Source: Rhodocyclaceae bacterium (lineage in GTDB: Bacteria; Pseudomonadota; Gammaproteobacteria; Burkholderiales; Ga0077523). From it: DNA of 64,000 nt. The notes under the pieces are model-generated. The model ran no database searches and was not told where the DNA came from. It worked only from the letters and a program-made list of their open reading frames with translations. Location: NCBI GenBank assembly GCA_020248405.1, contig JADCHQ010000015.1, positions 140,643-204,642 on the forward strand. The letters run 5' to 3'. The position numbers and the translations under genes are program-made. Shown in pieces: positions 19,678 through 28,799 of this stretch. Numbering within the stretch: the first letter of the stretch is position 1; each line of letters begins with the position of its first letter.

Positions 19678-20607
19678 TCACGGCGCCGTGCGAAGCTTGA
19701 TGCGCGGATCGACGAAGGGCGCCACCACGTCGGCCAGCAAATTACCGAGAATGATCGCCACGGCCGCCACCAGAGTGACCCCCATGATGATGGGGATATC
19801 CACCTGCTGAATGGCCTGCCATGCCAGCTGGCCGATGCCTGGCCAACCGAACACCGATTCCACCACTACTGCCCCACTCATGAAAAGCCCCACGTCGATG
19901 CCGATCATGGCCACGATGGGAAGAAGGGCATTGCGCAGCGCGTGCACCAGCAGCACCCGCCACTCCGGCGCCCCCTTGGCCCTCGCCGTTCGGATGTAGT
20001 CCTGGGTGAACACGTCGATCAGGCACGAGCGCACCATGCGCGCATACCAGCCCGCGCCCAGCAGCCCCAGCGTGAGCGCCGGCAGCACCAGGTGGCGCGC
20101 TTCGCCGTAGCCGCCCACGGGAAACCAGTCGAGCCGCACCGCGAACACGTACAGCAGCAACATGGCGGCCACGAACTGCGGCGTGGATACGCCCACGAAG
20201 GAAGCCACCATGCTGGCGTTGTCCAGCCTCGAGCCACGCTTCACCGCTGCCACCACGCCGATGGCGACACCCATGAGCAGTTCGCAGGCGATGGCCGCCA
20301 TCATGAGCAGCAGACTGGCGGGCAGGCGCGCGGCGACGATTTCACTGACCTCGGTTTTCTGCGCGTAACTGCGACCCAGGTCGAGCTGCGCCAGCCCGGA
20401 CAAATACCGGCCGTACTGCACGTGCAAAGGCTGGTCGAGACCGAGCTGCTCGCGGATCACTTGCACCGTCTCGGCCGTGGCACTGCGCCCGGCGATCTGG
20501 CGCGCGGGATCGGCCGGCATGACGTACAACAGCACGAAGGTGATCAGGCTCACGCCCAACAGCAGCAGCAGCGCCTGCCCCACGCGCCCGGCGAGGTAGC
20601 GCGCCAT
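19678..20607 (-). CDS. dppB: ABC transporter permease (DppB type)
   Basis: 309-residue inner-membrane permease with six hydrophobic helices and the EAA loop region IRTARAKGAPEWRVLLVHALRN. The ATG at 20607 overlaps the dppC-like stop (TGATG), showing translational coupling. N-terminal MARYLAGRVGQALLLLLGVSLITF is the usual DppB start. Confidence 0.93.
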   Translation of the reverse strand: MARYLAGRVGQALLLLLGVSLITFVLLYVMPADPARQIAGRSATAETVQVIREQLGLDQPLHVQYGRYLSGLAQLDLGRSYAQKTEVSEIVAARLPASLLLMMAAIACELLMGVAIGVVAAVKRGSRLDNASMVASFVGVSTPQFVAAMLLLYVFAVRLDWFPVGGYGEARHLVLPALTLGLLGAGWYARMVRSCLIDVFTQDYIRTARAKGAPEWRVLLVHALRNALLPIVAMIGIDVGLFMSGAVVVESVFGWPGIGQLAWQAIQQVDIPIIMGVTLVAAVAIILGNLLADVVAPFVDPRIKLRTAP

Positions 20608-21449
20608 CAGGCCTGCCTCGCGCGCAAGGTGGGATCGAGCGCCTCCCGCAGCGCGTCGCCCAGCAGGTTGAAGGCCACCGCCATGGCCACGATGGTGGCG
20701 CCGGGGATGAACACCAGCCAGGGCGCGGTGGTGAAATAGCTCTGGTTCTCGAAGATGATGTTGCCCCAGGAGGGCGTGGGCGGTTGCACGCCGATGCCCA
20801 GGTAGGACAGGGTGGCCTCCAGCAGCACGGTGGTGGCGATGCCCAGCGTGCCCCACACCACGATGGTGGGTACCAGGTGCGGTACCACATGGCGAAACAG
20901 GATGCGCACCCGCGATGCGCCCAGGCTGCGCGTGGCCTCGATGAACTCGCGTTCGGTAAGCGACACCGTCTGGGTGTAGATCACCCGCGCGATCTGGACC
21001 CAGTTCACCATGGCGATCACCAGGGCCACGATCCACAGGCTGGGGGTGAACACCGCCGCCAGCACGATGGCCAGCAGCAGCGCCGGAAAGCACATCATCA
21101 GGTCGGTGAAGCGCATCAGCGCGTTGCCGGCAAAGCCGCGCACATAGCCAGCGGTGACGCCCACCAGGGTGCCGATGAGCAGCGCCACACCGTTGGCCAC
21201 CACCCCGATCACCAGCGAGGTCTGGGCGCCCCAGATCACCCGCGAAAACAGGTCCCGTCCCAGCAGGTCGGTACCGAACCAGTACTTCGCGCTGGGAGGA
21301 AGCGGCGCCCCCTCGAGGGTGAGGCCATCGAAAAACGTTTCCTCTGGCGAATAGGGCGCGAACCAGGAGGCACCCGCCGCCAACACCAAAACCGACAAAA
21401 CGAAAAAAGCGGCCGCGAGCGCGGTCTTTCTGGAAAACAATGCCTTCAT
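20607..21449 (-). CDS. dppC: ABC transporter permease (DppC type), first gene of the operon
   Basis: 280-residue permease with an N-terminal helix, the GTDLLGRDLFSRVIWGAQTS segment typical of DppC/OppC, and the EAA loop EATRSLGASRVRILFRHVVPH. ATG 21449 chosen since MKALFSRKTALAAAFFVL is a proper first helix. It is the first gene of a leftward operon (dppC, dppB, binding protein, amidase, dppD, dppF, acetyltransferase); permeases preceding the binding protein is an uncommon order. The promoter must lie in 21450-21938, but no clear element is seen on the minus strand. Confidence 0.92.
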   Translation of the reverse strand: MKALFSRKTALAAAFFVLSVLVLAAGASWFAPYSPEETFFDGLTLEGAPLPPSAKYWFGTDLLGRDLFSRVIWGAQTSLVIGVVANGVALLIGTLVGVTAGYVRGFAGNALMRFTDLMMCFPALLLAIVLAAVFTPSLWIVALVIAMVNWVQIARVIYTQTVSLTEREFIEATRSLGASRVRILFRHVVPHLVPTIVVWGTLGIATTVLLEATLSYLGIGVQPPTPSWGNIIFENQSYFTTAPWLVFIPGATIVAMAVAFNLLGDALREALDPTLRARQA

Positions 21450-21938
21450 AAGGGATATGTCCCGAAGACGACGGATATGGTGAGCACCGGCGACCAGCAT
21501 GCCCGACCGCGCACGAGCGCCACGGGCCGACCCCGCCCTTGGACAGCCAACCGGCAAGGGCTCCTGCATCGTTTCCCGTTCAGGCGTCGCCAGCGTTTGT
21601 ATCCGACATTACGCTGCACTGCAATACCGTAGAGCAATCTCACGGGTCCGCCAACCCTAAAGTTTCCCGCAGATCGGCAGATAAAACGCTCATCAGAGTT
21701 GGTCCCCGCCATCGAGGCCTCGTCCGATCGAGCCGGCACAGTGCCCGCGCGACCGATATCACCCCACTGGGCAGGGGCTGAACCCGGTGTCATCGGTACC
21801 CTCAACAACCCGATTCAATCCCCGTCAACCAAGCCAAACGGCGCGGGCAGCTTGCTCTGTCCGCAGCCATAACCGTCGGTACTCGATCCAACGGCACAGC
21901 CCAGGCTACGAACCGCATACGCGCGCCGTCGGCAGCAA
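21450..21938. other. Divergent intergenic region (489 bp)
   Basis: No credible gene. It separates the leftward peptide operon from the rightward DUF1631 gene. The only site I can support is a sigma-28-type promoter on the plus strand at 21658-21684. No NtrC-like box pair or sigma-54 element comparable to those at 43.6, 54.4 and 55.1 kb was found here. Confidence 0.6.
21658..21684 (+). promoter_or_regulatory. Sigma-28 (FliA) flagellar-type promoter
   Basis: TAAAGTTT (21658-21665), an 11-base spacer, then GCAGATAA (21677-21684). The known enterobacterial FliA consensus is TAAAGTTT-N11-GCCGATAA, so the match is 15 of 16 with exact spacing. The predicted start site is about 250 bases before the DUF1631 gene on the same strand. 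Confidence 0.7.
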
Positions 21939-24635
21939 ATGAACCCAGGGATACCCGCCTCCAGCGAGCACGAAGCGCCGCACCCGGACTCCCGGGTAAC
22001 GCTGATCAACGAGGTTCGGCGTCAAGCAGCCGAGCGGCTCGGCCAGGGCATCGCCCGCGCCTTGCAGACGGTAACCGCAGAGTTGGACGCCCTCGACCGG
22101 GCATGCGCACCCGGCGATGGGCGTCACCATGATCTCGGCCTCGCCAATGCCTGGCGCGAGCTGCGCGACACCATCGAGGCGCGCGTGCAAAAGCGTCTCG
22201 AGGAGGCTTTCCAGCAGTGCGTTCGTGGAACGCGGCCGAGTCCGCACGCTTTCTCGGAAACCCGCGCCGCCTGGACCGAACTGTCGCTCATGGCCGATGG
22301 CGACCTTGAGGAGACCGTGCGCCTGGGCGACATGGCCGTGCGCCTGCGCGACGGCGCCGATGAGGAACTCGCCGCCTTCGACCAGCGCATGGCATGGTTG
22401 ATCCCAGTGCAGCACCCTCGTCCCGAGGACAACCCGCTCGGGCCCGAAACCATCTGCGATGCCCTGCGCGCTTCCCTCACCCTGGTGCGGGGCGACCGCA
22501 CATTGCGCCTGCTGCTGATTGCGGCTTTCCAGCACGCGCTGAGCGAAACCCTTCTGCCCCTCTACCAGAGCCTTAACGGCCTGTTGCGCCAGAACGGCGT
22601 GCTGCCGCACATCCGTTATGGCGACACGAAGAAACCCGTTCCAGGCAACGGCCCTGGTACCGGACCGCGTGTCACGAGCGCCGCCGTTGCGACGGAGGAC
22701 GCAAACCTCGCCGCCCTGCTCAAGCGGGTACTGATGGCCATGGACGCCCGGCCAGCAGCGACTCCGGGAGAGGCCCTCAGGCCTGCGCCCTCGCCAGTCA
22801 CCAGCCATGGCGTTGCGGCCGATATCCAGCCCCCTACGCAACCACTTGCGCCACCCGAGGTGATGACCGGGAAGCCCGCGCACGCACCCCGGGGCGAGTT
22901 GCTGCACGCCCTCGCCCTGGCGGAGCGCGGCGAGCGTTTCGCCGCGGATCGGGAAGTGCTCGAAGCACTGCAATGGAAGGAGGATTCGCAACGGGCCCCC
23001 GGGGCAGCCCACGAGCCTGGCGAATCGTCCCTGAGCAGCCCGGGCGAAGCCCAGCCGGTCAACGCGCTGCGCAAGCTCGGCCGGACGCCCCTCGCCGCTC
23101 GGCTGGACCCCATGGATGCACTGACCCTGGACATGGTGGCGCTGCTGTTCGAGCAAATCGTGGCCGACACGCGAATCACCCCGCCCATGAGGATGCTCAT
23201 CCATCGCCTGCAGGTTCCCGTCCTCAAGGCGGCGCTGCTGGACCGAACCTTTTTTTCAGTCCCCGACCATCCGGCGCGGCGAACCCTGGACCTGCTGGGA
23301 AACATCTCCCGCACCGTGGGAGACCGGCTTCCGGCCTCCGGCGCACTCTCGCAACGCCTCGAGGCCTTGGTGGAACGCACCTCACGGGAATTCGATGGCG
23401 ACCTGGGCGTGTTCCACCGTGCCACGACCGAACTCCACAGTCTGTGGCGCAACGCCACATTGGCTGCCAGACGGCATGCCCAGCGCGTTCAGGAACGCGA
23501 GCGCCTGGACACAGCCCGCCAGTGCGCAAGCGATGCATTGCGTGCCCGCGTGGCTGGCCACGCGATTCCCCGCCCGGTGCTGCACTTCCTCGCCACGGAA
23601 TGGCTGAAGCTCATGATCTTCACTTACGCCACCAGCGGTCCGGACAGCCGTGGCTGGCAAAACGCCCTCGAGACCCTGGAAAACCTGCTGTGGACGCTCA
23701 CCCCCAAGCAATCGCTCCCGGAACGTCACCGTCTGGGATCACTGCTGCCCCAGCTGCTCAAGTCCCTGCACAAGGGCATGGCGGCAATTGGCACGGCTGA
23801 GCCGGTGAAGGAGCGCTTCATCGCTGCGCTCATGCGGGGTCATGCACGCACCATCGGCGCCGGAGCGCAGGAAGCAATCGAAGCCCCCGCCATCGCCGCC
23901 AAGCCCCCAGCTGCCGCTACTGCAGCACGCTCATCCACCAGCAAACCCGCGGCGGTGGCGGCGCTGCCCGTCGCGGGAAGCAACGCCACGCCACTCACCT
24001 TGGCCGAGAAGCATGGTGATTCGACCGCCACCGCGCCACTCACCTTGGCCGAGAAGCCTGTTGGCTCGCACTCCGCCATGGAAAAGAAGCCTGCGGCCTC
24101 GACTTCCACCGAGCCACACGCCGCGCCACCCGCCGTCACGGCAGAGGCCCCACCGATGGGCAAGCCGCAACCCGCGCGCGTCCCGGTGGCGATCGTCCAA
24201 CCAGCACCCCCTGCCGCCACCCCACGGAATGTTCCACCAGCAGCTCCCGCGGTCACGGTGCCCAACCCCTTCGGTGATGGCGAGATCGAGTTCGAAGAGG
24301 TGTCCTTTGGCGAATCCGCCGCCCCCGTTACTGCGGCCCCTGCCGACCGGCATACCCAGGCCGTCGCCAAGCTGCGCGAGGGTGACTGGATCGAACTGCG
24401 CGAGGAGTCGGACAGCGCGCCCGTGCAGGCACGCCTGTCCCACGTGGACAACCAGCGCGGCGCATACCAGTTCGCCGACCGCAAGGGCCAGCGGATCGCC
24501 GAGTATTCCCTCTTCCAGTTGACTTGCGAGCTGCGCAGCGGCCGCATCGTGCTGCTGGACAGCGCGCCGACACCAGGGCGTGCCGCCAGCACCTTGGGCG
24601 GTCTGCTTCGCAAAGGCGGCGGGCGGTCGGCCTGA
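21939..24635 (+). CDS. DUF1631 family protein
   Basis: An 898-residue cytoplasmic protein of unknown function. The central block LLFEQIVADTRITPPMRMLI, then LQVPVLKAALLDRTFFS and HPARRTLDLLGNI, is the DUF1631 signature. A low-complexity Pro/Ala/Thr-rich linker follows (about 640-790), containing a 22-base exact DNA repeat (23991-24012 and 24036-24057) that encodes PLTLAEK twice. A compact C-terminal domain (VAKLREGDWIELREE, then AYQFADRKGQRIAEYSL) looks like a small beta-barrel, perhaps PilZ-like (inference). A sigma-28-type promoter upstream hints at a link to motility or cyclic-di-GMP control. Confidence 0.8.
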   Translation: MNPGIPASSEHEAPHPDSRVTLINEVRRQAAERLGQGIARALQTVTAELDALDRACAPGDGRHHDLGLANAWRELRDTIEARVQKRLEEAFQQCVRGTRPSPHAFSETRAAWTELSLMADGDLEETVRLGDMAVRLRDGADEELAAFDQRMAWLIPVQHPRPEDNPLGPETICDALRASLTLVRGDRTLRLLLIAAFQHALSETLLPLYQSLNGLLRQNGVLPHIRYGDTKKPVPGNGPGTGPRVTSAAVATEDANLAALLKRVLMAMDARPAATPGEALRPAPSPVTSHGVAADIQPPTQPLAPPEVMTGKPAHAPRGELLHALALAERGERFAADREVLEALQWKEDSQRAPGAAHEPGESSLSSPGEAQPVNALRKLGRTPLAARLDPMDALTLDMVALLFEQIVADTRITPPMRMLIHRLQVPVLKAALLDRTFFSVPDHPARRTLDLLGNISRTVGDRLPASGALSQRLEALVERTSREFDGDLGVFHRATTELHSLWRNATLAARRHAQRVQERERLDTARQCASDALRARVAGHAIPRPVLHFLATEWLKLMIFTYATSGPDSRGWQNALETLENLLWTLTPKQSLPERHRLGSLLPQLLKSLHKGMAAIGTAEPVKERFIAALMRGHARTIGAGAQEAIEAPAIAAKPPAAATAARSSTSKPAAVAALPVAGSNATPLTLAEKHGDSTATAPLTLAEKPVGSHSAMEKKPAASTSTEPHAAPPAVTAEAPPMGKPQPARVPVAIVQPAPPAATPRNVPPAAPAVTVPNPFGDGEIEFEEVSFGESAAPVTAAPADRHTQAVAKLREGDWIELREESDSAPVQARLSHVDNQRGAYQFADRKGQRIAEYSLFQLTCELRSGRIVLLDSAPTPGRAASTLGGLLRKGGGRSA

Positions 24636-24887
24636 ACATCGGATCCCGCACGCCGCCCCGGCGCAGGGCTGGGGCTTGCGCGGCGTGCATCTCCCGTGGT
24701 CCACTTGAAAGCATGTTCATCGTGGTTCGCATCGGTTTTGCTTCGCACCGGGCTCGCCCACACCCGCGCCTGGCCTCAGGCCGCGAGCGCTGATCGGTAT
24801 CTCCCTGCCTGGCGGCGTCGATCCGTTGTCGGCATGCACCTTCACTGCTCTCCCGCCTCAAGGCGCCCAGATGGCGCAGACCACACC

Positions 24888-25967
24888 ATGACGCATCGCA
24901 CCGACGACCTTCGCATCCGTGGCATCAAGGAGCTTGCCCCGCCCTCGCACCTGCTGCGCGAGTTTCCCTGCAGCGACCGCGCCGCAGACTCCGTCGAGGC
25001 CGGCCGCCGCGCCGGACATCGCATCCTGCACGGCATGGAAGATCGCCTGCTGGTGATCGTGGGCCCCTGCTCCATCCACGACCCGGCCGCGGCGCGGGAG
25101 TATGCCGGCCGGCTTCTGGAGCAGCGCCACCGGCATGCCAGCGAGCTGGAAGTGATCATGCGGGTCTACTTCGAAAAACCGCGCACCACTGTGGGCTGGA
25201 AGGGGCTCATCAACGACCCTGACTTGAACGGCAGCTTCGACATCAACAAGGGCCTGCGCGTGGCGCGCGAGCTGCTCCTGGACATCAACGAGCTGGGCCT
25301 GCCGGCGGGCTGCGAGTTCCTGGACATGATCACGCCGCAGTACAGCGCCGATCTGGTGGCCTGGGGCGCCATCGGCGCTCGCACCACCGAGAGCCAGGTA
25401 CATCGCGAGCTCGCCTCGGGCCTGTCGTGCCCGGTGGGCTTCAAGAACGGCACCGACGGCAACGTGCGCATCGCCGTGGACGCCATCAAGGCCGCCCAGC
25501 AGCCGCATCACTTCCTCAGCGTCACCAAGGCGGGCCATTCGGCCATCGTGGCCACCACCGGCAATGAAGACTGCCACGTCATCCTGCGCGGCGGCAGCAA
25601 AGCGCCGAATTTCGATGCCGCCAGCGTGCGCGCCGCCTGCGACGAACTAGCCCGCGCCGGACTCGGGCAACGGGTGATGATCGACGCGAGCCACGCCAAC
25701 AGCCAGAAAAGCCCCCAGAACCAGATCCCCGTCACCCTCGACATCGCTGGCCAGGTGGCCAGCGGCGAGGCGCGCATCGTGGGCCTGATGGTGGAGAGCC
25801 ACCTGGTGGCTGGCCGCCAGGACCTGGTGCCCGGCGCCGCGCTCACCTATGGCCAGAGCATCACTGACGGCTGCATTGGTTGGGAAGACACCACCCGCCT
25901 GCTGGATGCGCTGGCGCAGGCGGTGCAGGCGCGGCGCAAGGCGCAGGCGAGCGGCGAGGCGGCCTGA
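24888..25967 (+). CDS. aroG: 3-deoxy-7-phosphoheptulonate synthase (class I DAHP synthase)
   Basis: Condenses phosphoenolpyruvate and erythrose 4-phosphate to DAHP, the first shikimate-pathway step. The 359-residue class I alpha enzyme shows VGPCSIHDP (metal Cys), MRVYFEKPRTTVGWKG, GARTTESQVHRE, SVTKAGHSAIV, LRGGSKAPNF and DASHANSQK. ATG at 24888 gives MTHRTDDLRIRG; the upstream frame reads through but is non-coding. The 252 bases upstream show no leader peptide or riboswitch. Which aromatic amino acid inhibits this isozyme cannot be told. Confidence 0.96.
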   Translation: MTHRTDDLRIRGIKELAPPSHLLREFPCSDRAADSVEAGRRAGHRILHGMEDRLLVIVGPCSIHDPAAAREYAGRLLEQRHRHASELEVIMRVYFEKPRTTVGWKGLINDPDLNGSFDINKGLRVARELLLDINELGLPAGCEFLDMITPQYSADLVAWGAIGARTTESQVHRELASGLSCPVGFKNGTDGNVRIAVDAIKAAQQPHHFLSVTKAGHSAIVATTGNEDCHVILRGGSKAPNFDAASVRAACDELARAGLGQRVMIDASHANSQKSPQNQIPVTLDIAGQVASGEARIVGLMVESHLVAGRQDLVPGAALTYGQSITDGCIGWEDTTRLLDALAQAVQARRKAQASGEAA

Positions 25968-26070
25968 GCGCCCGCGAGGGTGCCGCGCCATGGCGCACCC
26001 TGGGTGAGCCGCTGTTGCACCGATACCGTCTGCCAGCGCTCCTGCGGCGCCCGGTCATGAGGGCAGCGCC

Positions 26071-26970
26071 GTGAGCCAGCCCGTTGGCCGCCAGGGCCGC
26101 CTCAAGGCTGGCAACGCCCACGGCACGGTGGCGGCGGCCTTCGGCCGCAGCTACCTCGTGGCCCTCGACGAAGGCGAAACCATCACCTGCTTCCCGCGGG
26201 GCAAGCGCAGCGAGATCGCCTGCGGCGACCGGGTGCTGGTGGCGCCCACCGCCCCGGGTCAGGGGGTCATCGAGGCGGCCGACCCGCGCTCGTCGCTGTT
26301 CTACCGTGCCGACAGTCATCGCCAGAAGCTGATCGCCGCCAACGTCACTCAGGTGGTGGTGGTGCTGGCGGCCTCGCCCAGCTATCACGAGGAACTGCTC
26401 AACCGTTGCCTAGTGGCCGCCGAGCACGCCGGCATCGGCGCGCTCATCGTGCTCAACAAGTCCGACCTGGATGGCGCTGCACGCGCGCTGCAATCGCTGC
26501 AGCTCTACGCCGGGCTCGGCTACGGCGTGCTGCCGCTGGAAGCACGCCGCGATGTGACGGCGTTGCGCCATCGGCTGGAAGGCCATGCCAGCGCGCTGGT
26601 GGGCCAGTCGGGGATGGGCAAGTCCACCATCATCAACGCCCTGCTGCCGAGCGCCGGGGCCGCCACGGCGGAGATCTCCGTGGCACTGGACTCCGGACGC
26701 CACACCACCACCCATGCCCGCTTGTACCGCCTCGGCCCGCGCAGCAGCGTGATCGATTCGCCCGGCATGCAGGAGTTCGGCCTGCACCACCTCTCGGTGC
26801 AGGACGTGGACCACGCCTTCGTGGAATTCCGGCCGTTCCTGGGCCAGTGCCGCTTCGCCAACTGCCGCCACCAGGGGGAGCCGGGTTGCGCCCTGGATGG
26901 GGCAGTGCTGTCGGGCGCGGTAAGCGCGCGGCGGCTGGAGATGTACCGCCGCATCGCCCCGGCGCTGTGA
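26071..26970 (+). CDS. rsgA: Ribosome small-subunit-dependent GTPase RsgA
   Basis: Circularly permuted GTPase acting in late 30S subunit maturation. Motif order confirms permutation: G4 NKSD (129-132), then G1 GQSGMGKS (178-185), then G3 DSPG (229-232). A C-terminal zinc knuckle is present (Cys260, Cys265, His267, Cys273). The N-terminal OB domain precedes. Starts at GTG 26071 (MSQPVGRQG), 103 bases after aroG, on the same strand. Length 299 residues is normal. Confidence 0.95.
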   Translation: MSQPVGRQGRLKAGNAHGTVAAAFGRSYLVALDEGETITCFPRGKRSEIACGDRVLVAPTAPGQGVIEAADPRSSLFYRADSHRQKLIAANVTQVVVVLAASPSYHEELLNRCLVAAEHAGIGALIVLNKSDLDGAARALQSLQLYAGLGYGVLPLEARRDVTALRHRLEGHASALVGQSGMGKSTIINALLPSAGAATAEISVALDSGRHTTTHARLYRLGPRSSVIDSPGMQEFGLHHLSVQDVDHAFVEFRPFLGQCRFANCRHQGEPGCALDGAVLSGAVSARRLEMYRRIAPAL

Positions 26971-26972
26971 AG

Positions 26973-26989
26973 GCCGCGCCAGGCGCGGC
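26973..26989. terminator. Hairpin between convergent rsgA and cobD-like genes
   Basis: Perfect 7-base GC stem with a CAG loop just after the rsgA stop, between two convergent genes, without a U tract. Possibly a weak bidirectional terminator. Confidence 0.35.
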
Positions 26990-26997
26990 GGGCCGCT

Positions 26998-27969
26998 TCA
27001 CCCCGCCCAGTTGGCGAGGGTGAGCAGGCCGATGAGCAACAGCCAGAGCACCAGGGCCCGCCACACCAGGCCGCGTGCACCCTGCATGTGCTCCACGTCG
27101 GCCTCCTCACCCAGGCCCAGCCCCGGGCGCAGCGCCACCGAGCCGTCCAGGTGCAGCGCCTCGCCCAGCCGGACGCCGATGGCACCGGCACCGGCAGCGA
27201 GCACGATGCCCTCGCCGCGGTCGGGCCAGGCGGCAGCCTGGGTGCGCCAGCAATACACCGCATCCTCGAAGTCGCCCACGATGGCGAAGGACAGCGCTGT
27301 CAGGCGCACGGGCAACCAGTCCAAGGCGCGGAAGGCGTCGCCAGCGAAGCTGCCGAAGTTCTGCATGATGGCCTCGCCCGAGCCGGCCCAGCGCCGCTCC
27401 AGGCGCGCCGACAGGGCGTAGAGCAGCGCGCCACCGGGCCCCGACAACAGCGTGCCCAAGGGGCCTGGCAGCAGCGTGCCGAAGAGCGCCGGCAGGAACA
27501 CGAACCAGGCCATCACACCGAAGGCATAGCGATGGGAAGCCGCCAGACCGCCCTCGATGGCCGCCTTGGCCACCTCGGCGGAGCTGAGCTCGGCGGCAGG
27601 CTGACCGCGCCAGGCGGCCAGCTGGCGGCGCGCCTCGTCGAGCTGGTCGGCGCGCAGCGACTCGAGCACCTCCCCATAACCGCGGCTGAACCGCCGCAGA
27701 CCCATGGTGAAGTGCAGCACCGCCACGCTCCACGCCAGCCCGAGCAGCGCGTGCGCCGACGACAACAGCAGGAACACCACTTCCCCGGCCACCACCAGCG
27801 GCACCACCGCCGCCAGCCAGCCAAACACGCCATGGCTGCGCTGGCCGGCGTTGCAGCCGCGCGCCACCGCATCGGCCCATCGGTCGAGCAGCCGCCCCAC
27901 CGGGCCCGCGGGGTTGGGGGCGAGCACCTGCTCCAAGAGCAAGGCGATGATGAGGGAGAACAGGGCCAC
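26998..27969 (-). CDS. CobD/CbiB-family membrane protein
   Basis: A 323-residue inner-membrane protein with several hydrophobic helices (N-terminal LFSLIIALLLEQVLAP; a cluster around 55-85; a C-terminal helix). It resembles the betaproteobacterial CobD/CbiB-like or AmpE-like group, which is distantly related to adenosylcobinamide-phosphate synthase. No other cobalamin genes lie nearby, so a role in B12 synthesis is not supported by context. Convergent with rsgA. Confidence 0.75.
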   Translation of the reverse strand: MALFSLIIALLLEQVLAPNPAGPVGRLLDRWADAVARGCNAGQRSHGVFGWLAAVVPLVVAGEVVFLLLSSAHALLGLAWSVAVLHFTMGLRRFSRGYGEVLESLRADQLDEARRQLAAWRGQPAAELSSAEVAKAAIEGGLAASHRYAFGVMAWFVFLPALFGTLLPGPLGTLLSGPGGALLYALSARLERRWAGSGEAIMQNFGSFAGDAFRALDWLPVRLTALSFAIVGDFEDAVYCWRTQAAAWPDRGEGIVLAAGAGAIGVRLGEALHLDGSVALRPGLGLGEEADVEHMQGARGLVWRALVLWLLLIGLLTLANWAG

Positions 27970-28007
27970 GGGAGAGAGGCGGGAGCCGCGCGCGAGGGTT
28001 GTGCCCG

Positions 28008-28697
28008 TCAGTCCAGGTAGCGCAACGCGCCGCGCGCCGCCAGCTCGGCCTCGTTCCAGAAGGCGAGCTTCTCGCCGCCCTTCACCCGCGCCTCGGCCTG
28101 CGCCTCCTTTTGCCGCACCACCTCCAGTTGCCGCGCCACCGCTTCGGCCTGGGCGAGGGGCACCACCACCACGCCGTCGCGATCACCCACCACGATATCG
28201 CCCGGATTGACATGCACGCCGCCGCAGGTGACGCCGCAATTCACCTCTCCGGGTCCGTGGGGAAAGCCGGCGTTGGGGCAATGGCCGCGGGCGAACATGG
28301 GCAAACCCGAGGCTAGCAGCCCGGGCACGTCGCGCACCAGGCCGTCGCACACCACACCCTCCACGCCGATACGCTTGGCCCACAGCGCCCACAGGTCGCC
28401 CACGGTAGCGGCGGTGTCGTTACCCGCCGTGGCCACCACGATCACATCGCCCGGCTGCACGTGGTCCAGCGCGGCCATGCACGCCAGGATGTCTATGGGA
28501 GCGCAGTAGGCCGTCACCGCCGGCCCGCAGATGCGCATGCCGGGGTCGAGGGGCTTGATGGAATGGTGCAGGCTGCCCATGCCGTTGCGCGCATCGGTCA
28601 CGAAGCCGGTGGGCGCGTGGCGAAACGCATCGAGCAACGCCGCCGGGGGCCTCGGGATATTCCGCCGGATGGTGAGGGCCACGGGACTTCCGATCAT
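28008..28697 (-). CDS. RraA-like/HMG-CHA aldolase family protein
   Basis: A 229-residue member of the RraA/dimethylmenaquinone-methyltransferase-like family, which includes aldolases for 4-hydroxy-4-methyl-2-oxoglutarate-type acids and oxaloacetate decarboxylases. Signature parts: GDVIVVATAGNDTAATVGDL, VVCDGLVRDV (Arg and Asp of the active site) and GDIVVGDRDGVVVVP. The gene is leftward, 102 bases after cbbO, and could be the far end of that operon or separate. Substrate unknown. Confidence 0.85.
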   Translation of the reverse strand: MIGSPVALTIRRNIPRPPAALLDAFRHAPTGFVTDARNGMGSLHHSIKPLDPGMRICGPAVTAYCAPIDILACMAALDHVQPGDVIVVATAGNDTAATVGDLWALWAKRIGVEGVVCDGLVRDVPGLLASGLPMFARGHCPNAGFPHGPGEVNCGVTCGGVHVNPGDIVVGDRDGVVVVPLAQAEAVARQLEVVRQKEAQAEARVKGGEKLAFWNEAELAARGALRYLD

Positions 28698-28799
28698 CTT
28701 GCCGTCTCCTGGCGCGGCGGACCAGGCGCCCCCGCGGTGCCGTCAATCGTAGCGCAGTCGGAGACGCGCACCCGCCGCAGTGGTCGCAGGGCCGGCCGC

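Noticed and set aside
17094..19700. 868-codon open frame on the plus strand antisense to the binding protein and amidase
   Set aside because: Typical high-GC shadow: the minus-strand genes have signal peptide, family motifs and overlapping operon structure, while this frame shows only repetitive composition.
24636..24887. Possible attenuator or leader peptide before aroG
   Set aside because: No run of aromatic codons in a short frame and no terminator-like hairpin was seen.
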